From positions 158,716 to 222,715 of the forward strand of contig NZ_FNLB01000007.1 in assembly GCF_900104145.1 (NCBI RefSeq): a stretch of 64,000 nucleotides of DNA, given 5' to 3'. Below the pieces are notes generated by a model that searched no databases, was not told where the DNA came from, and worked only from the letters and a program-made list of their open reading frames with translations. This DNA is from Pseudovibrio sp. Tun.PSC04-5.I4. Its GTDB lineage: Bacteria > Pseudomonadota > Alphaproteobacteria > Rhizobiales > Stappiaceae. Both the position numbers and the translations under genes were made by a program. This document shows, piece after piece, positions 60,965-64,000 of the stretch (the first letter of the stretch is position 1; each line of letters begins with the position of its first letter).

Positions 60965-61080
60965 CCCGCATCAACGATCACATGATCAACCGCCTCCACG
61001 AGCTCCTGCCATGGAACTGGAAGCCGGACGCAAAATCACAGCGTCAAGCCCAAATCATGGCGCCTTGAGCGGGCGGTTAC
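60965..61080 (+). pseudogene. IS66 tnpC 3' remnant and right end of the outer element
   Basis: CCCGCATC is followed by the codons for the last 36 TnpC residues (RINDHMINRLHELLPWNWKPD...IMAP) and the right terminal repeat GAGCGGGCGGTTAC. It is the separated tail of the tnpC that stops at 51859. Confidence 0.9.
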
Positions 61081-61138
61081 GATCAATCCACCAAAGACAA
61101 CGAAAGAAAATCAAGTTTAAAATCCAAAAGCTACTGTC

Positions 61139-61499
61139 TCAAAGTCGTTGACACGTTCCGGGATAGAGCCCGCGCTTGCGGCAGTATTCGCCCAAATCAG
61201 CCTCATTCAACGCCGCCGTTTCCAACACAGCGGCAAACTTATCACGCGAGGACCATCCCTCAGGGCTCGTGTCAGCGCAGGGCAAAAGCTGGCCTTTGCC
61301 GCGCGCCTCAGCCCGCCATTTATGGAGCGTCGCCTCGCAAATCCCTTCCTCGCGCGACAACTGCCGAATGGCTATGTTGCCCGGTGGCAGCATCCGCTTA
61401 AGCACTGCCGCTTTTCGTTCCGGTGAATATCCCACGTCATCTTCCTATCCCGCCCACCTTAAAATAGAGAAAAATAGAACAGCGGACAACATCCCTGAC
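61139..61499 (-). pseudogene. IS3 fragment: left end and start of orfA
   Basis: The minus-strand frame (MGYSPERKAAVLKRMLPPGNIAIRQ onward) is about 85% similar to OrfA at 2144-2638 but stops after YPGTCQRL, where unrelated sequence begins. The IS3 left end TGTGTCAGGGATGTTGTCCGC lies at about 61480-61500 and is inserted in an IS66 tnpA gene. Confidence 0.88.
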
Positions 61500-61734
61500 A
61501 CAGGGGGCATCCATCGCGTCAGCAAGTACCGGCCGACACCATGGCTCTGCGCAACATCAAACAGCGTTGCTCCATCAACCCCAACTTGCGCAGTGATTGC
61601 CGCCTTTTCTACCCGTGTCCACGACCGCCGTGGCCTCGATTCATCCAACAATGACTTGCCTCCTCAACTAAAACTGAAGAAGAAAATACTCAATCAAACG
61701 CAATCAAGTAAGGCGGTCCTGAGCGGACGGTTAC
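61500..61734 (-). pseudogene. IS66 left end and tnpA 5' fragment (reverse)
   Basis: On the minus strand from GTAACCGTCCGCTCAGGACC (end 61734) the sequence matches the outer IS66 element to the codons GVGRYLL of TnpA, where the IS3 fragment starts. Only about 50 residues remain. Confidence 0.9.
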
Positions 61735-61827
61735 GTTCCTAACCAGTATATGATAGAATATCAGTCGAGAGAAAAACTTTGCGACACAACCCTTTTGGGT
61801 GCTCTCGCCTTGAACGAACGGTTACGG
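61735..61827. other. Junction DNA with an IS6 end relic
   Basis: It contains AACTTTGCGACACAACCC (about 61773-61790), the outer end of the IS6 type at 22173-22870. Nothing else is recognised in this short stretch. Confidence 0.6.
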
Positions 61828-62572
61828 TCAAAGTCTATTGCCTGCGGCGAGGAATTTGAGAATCTCGCTATTCGTGGGCCAACTTCGGTAGTTGGCTGGA
61901 CGGTTCTCCGGCACTGGCAGGCAATCGTCTTTACTAAGGAAATGTGAGGCTATCAGCTCTCCGGCGAATTTGAAGAGCTCAAGGTTGGTTCGAAACAGGG
62001 TCTGTCTTTCAGGTTGGATGGTTTTTTCAGCAAGCACCTTTCCCGCATCGATTTGGCGAATGCTTTCATGCAGGCTGATTGTGAACAATTTTTCTTTTTC
62101 CAACAGGGCATGAAAGACAGGATCGGGCCCTTTAAACACCGGTAGCTTTCCCGGATGTATGTTGAAGGTCTGTCCGGCAAATAGCTCATAGAAGGCTGGC
62201 TGTAGGATCTGCCCCAAATGAGCGGTAAGGATAATGTCAGGCGTACACTGCTCTATAAAATCTAGTGTTTCTGGCGTGCTAATGTTGGTGGTTGCCAAAT
62301 TGGGCAGCTGAGACTGTGAGACCATGCCTTCATACTCTTCCATTTAGGTAGGTGAGGAAGTCGAAACTGGGGTTTTGTCACTGCACCCAAATATCCGGCA
62401 TAGATAATCCCAGAACGCGCAAACAAACGCTTATACGCATGCCAGTCATTGGCGGTTCCCGTAACGCTGTACATTCGACCAGACCGGAGATCTCTAACTC
62501 CGGATAAGCAAGGAGTGAATGTAGTACTGCATCCGCATAGACGCTTGCATTGGAGATGAGGCAGATCCGCAC
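61828..62572 (-). pseudogene. Formyltransferase-family protein, two frameshifts
   Basis: The gene starts at GTG 62572 (MRICLISNASVYADAVLHSLL) with AGGG upstream. It loses frame near 62455 (one A missing in GAACCGCC) and near 62342 (one A missing in CCTAAATGG), then reads to 61828. Reading through gives about 248 residues of the methionyl-tRNA/GART formyltransferase fold: the HPGKLPVFKGPDPVF segment holds the typical HPSLLP-like loop, and the IRQIDAGKVLAEK aspartate follows. Placement after a capsule gene suggests N-formylation or a related transfer onto a sugar nucleotide. If the indels are read errors the gene is intact. Confidence 0.75.
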
Positions 62573-62586
62573 GTGCTTTCCCTAAA

Positions 62587-63882
62587 TCACAAAAATTCGT
62601 TGTAGGTGACGCCCATATTCCGAGCCTTTTCCAAGCGTGGAGGCTCTGATTTCTTACGGCGTTGTGCCTCATACTCACTGGATAAGATTTTCTCTGCCGT
62701 GCCTTTGGCTGCAGCTTCCAGCCTTTTAGCGTTATAAAGAGTACCGCGCACCTGAATGGTTGCCTTGAGCGCATCAACGAACTTGCGGAAAATAATTGGA
62801 TCAGGCACTGACGCCGTTGTCCAAAAATCTTCCCAGTTGCCTTGATGAGTCAAACCTTCAACATCGTAAATGGTTGGCAAAATACAACAAGTTGGCACAC
62901 CGTGTTCCAACGCCTCAATGCCGGCTGAACTGTTGATTGTCAGCAGACCAAGGGAGGGTTTTGCTAGCTCTTTGATGGATTGTCCGTGGATCAGTTGGGT
63001 CCGGTCCTCAACTCCATGTTTACGACTTGCGTGTTTTAGAGCTCTCATTAGATCTTAAACCGGTACTCTAACGGATGGCTTTTGAGTAGCAGCAAGGTCC
63101 CTTCTGGTGCCTTCTGGGCGAAGGAAGCAATGACAGTCTCTATAGCTTCATAGATGCTCGCAAACGGTGAATGATCGCGGATTTGGAAGTCGCCGTTGAG
63201 CTGAAGCGCAAATAGATAATACGAGACCCCACTGTGCCTGAGCTGTTCCCTGACTGCTACGGCATCACGGTTCCGGCGTTTGGCTAACATGCGAGCCCTC
63301 AGCCACCCAGCGTAGACCTGTGTGCGGGGCTCAGTGCGATGGTTTTTATAATGGGGGAACTTGCGCGCATGGACACTGTTGAAAGCAGTGAACCCAAGCT
63401 CTTGCAAGACAATCTGCGCATAATTGCTAGGATAAAGCACAGCAGGTTCGTCCTTGCTGACGGGACAATCGAGCAGCAGCAGCTCCTGCTTACTCTGCGG
63501 AAAATGCGAGAGCGCAGAACACCCGCCATATTCAACAGTCATCCAGTCGGGGCGAAGATAGCCGAGCTCTGTGGCGATGACATTCACGTCAAACGCTTTG
63601 GCAACGCCAATGGCAATTTGTGGTAATATCTGCGGTCTCCGTGCAGCAGAATATCTGTCACCCCATGGGAAACGATCAGTGCCTCCAGAAACAGCGCCCA
63701 GTTTTCTGGCTTATCTGTAAAACGTATTGCCTCGCCTTGCGCCCAGTCATGAACATCACTTCCGCAAAAATGCACCTTCAGTGTCCTGGTGCCCATCGCG
63801 TTGAGATGGTGGGCTGTACGTGCATAATATTTGGAAAGAGGCCCCTGCAAAGGAGGATGCATCGATCAATTGCTGAAGTCAT
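62587..63882 (-). pseudogene. KpsS-like capsule polysaccharide protein, three frameshifts
   Basis: Three adjoining frames (63584-63882, 63048-63587, 62587-63048) read as one protein of about 432 residues when one base is restored in each of a T run near 63852, a GG near 63607 and a GG near 63057. The start ATG at 63882 (MTSAIDRCIL) has a TGGAG site. Motifs fit KpsS/LipB capsule proteins, which are beta-Kdo transferases acting on the lipid anchor: LQGPLSKYYARTAHHLNAMG, HGDRRYYH, ATELGYLRPDW, SHPLEYR, and the retaining-fold end TINSSAGIEALEHGVPTCCI. It is followed 14 bp later by the formyltransferase gene on the same strand. Confidence 0.75.
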
Positions 63883-63919
63883 TTATCACTCCAGTAACAA
63901 TCTAAAGGAATAGGAACGC

Positions 63920-64000
63920 CTATTGCTTTCGCCTGCGCCAGGCGCGGCGGTGTTCGACAAAGGCTCCACGCCCGTTGACGGTGCGCTCAGTTATGCGCTT
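63920..64000 (-). CDS. 3' end of a gene entering from beyond the window
   Basis: The minus-strand frame is open from the window edge to a TAG at 63920 and encodes KRITERTVNGRGAFVEHRRA and a short basic tail. It lies 37 bp upstream of the KpsS-like gene and is probably part of the same capsule operon. It is too short to identify. Confidence 0.4.
   Translation of the reverse strand, partial: KRITERTVNGRGAFVEHRRAWRRRKQ

Larger units (their letters stand above)
44949..61080 (+). mobile_element. Nested IS66 element carrying Tn3, group II introns and IS66 copies
   Basis: An IS66 left end (GTAACCGTCCGCTCA) at 44949 and an IS66 right end at 61080 bound a 16-kb nest. In order: tnpA and the 5' part of tnpB; a Tn3 transposon (45570-49736); the rest of the tnpB exon and a truncated group II intron; most of tnpC; an array of further IS66 copies (51860-60964) with an 8-bp duplication CCCGCATC on both sides; then the last 116 bases of the outer tnpC and its right end. 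The outer element shows no target duplication. Confidence 0.8.

Noticed and set aside
1..64000. tRNA or rRNA genes and classical CRISPR arrays
   Set aside because: None was seen on either strand; absence by eye is not proof.

Overview
The window is a mobile-element-saturated piece of a large secondary replicon (megaplasmid or chromid) of an alphaproteobacterium. The main evidence is a complete repABC cassette (repA 10119-11456, repB 9073-10122, repC 7620-8864, all on the minus strand) with a recognisable antisense-RNA gene between repB and repC. The TRAP transporter, the serralysin-type RTX protease, the pRiA4b ORF-3 family protein and the mix of IS families (IS3, IS5, IS6, IS66, IS110/IS1111, IS256, IS630, ISAs1, Tn3) fit a marine Rhodobacterales/Hyphomicrobiales-like host. 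The species cannot be read from the sequence.

Layout. 1-4000: IS fragments (IS256, IS66, IS6), a truncated HTH gene and a complete IS3 element. 4000-5680: decayed DNA. 5682-12700: a type IA topoisomerase gene (one frameshift) convergent with repC, the repABC genes, and a repA upstream region that holds a divergent copy of an internal repC segment. 12700-16100: IS256, a remnant of a Tn3-family transposon, and an IS1111-group element inserted precisely in that transposon's terminal inverted repeat. 16215-19300: a two-gene operon of an acetolactate-synthase-like TPP enzyme and an aldehyde dehydrogenase. 19400-22870: IS630, IS5 and IS6 copies around a ferredoxin-domain fragment. 22886-28935: a lactate-type catabolic cluster of FadR-type regulator, TRAP binding protein, fused TRAP permease and D-lactate dehydrogenase. 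29046-36860: IS copies around a 1-Cys peroxiredoxin and a DUF1778/GNAT toxin-antitoxin pair. 37050-40840: an AT-rich unknown gene pair, an orphan polymorphic-toxin tip with its immunity gene, and a pRiA4b ORF-3 protein. 41270-44179: an RTX metalloprotease with four near-identical 354-bp repeats. 44949-61080: one IS66 element carrying a Tn3 transposon, group II introns and further IS66 copies nested inside it. 61828-64000: a capsule-type segment (formyltransferase, KpsS-like protein).

Most notable: the IS1111-group element (14483-15850) has a long 3' non-coding part in which two short stretches flanking a small hairpin match the two sides of its own insertion site on opposite strands. This is what is expected of a bridge RNA/seekRNA. 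The uninterrupted target is present elsewhere in the same window, in the intact Tn3 element at 45570-49736, so the guide-target match can be read directly.

Caution: about a dozen genes are broken by single-base losses in short homopolymers (topB, the IS66 tnpC copies, the KpsS-like gene, the formyltransferase). This pattern suggests read errors as much as real decay, so several genes called pseudogenes here may be intact in the organism.
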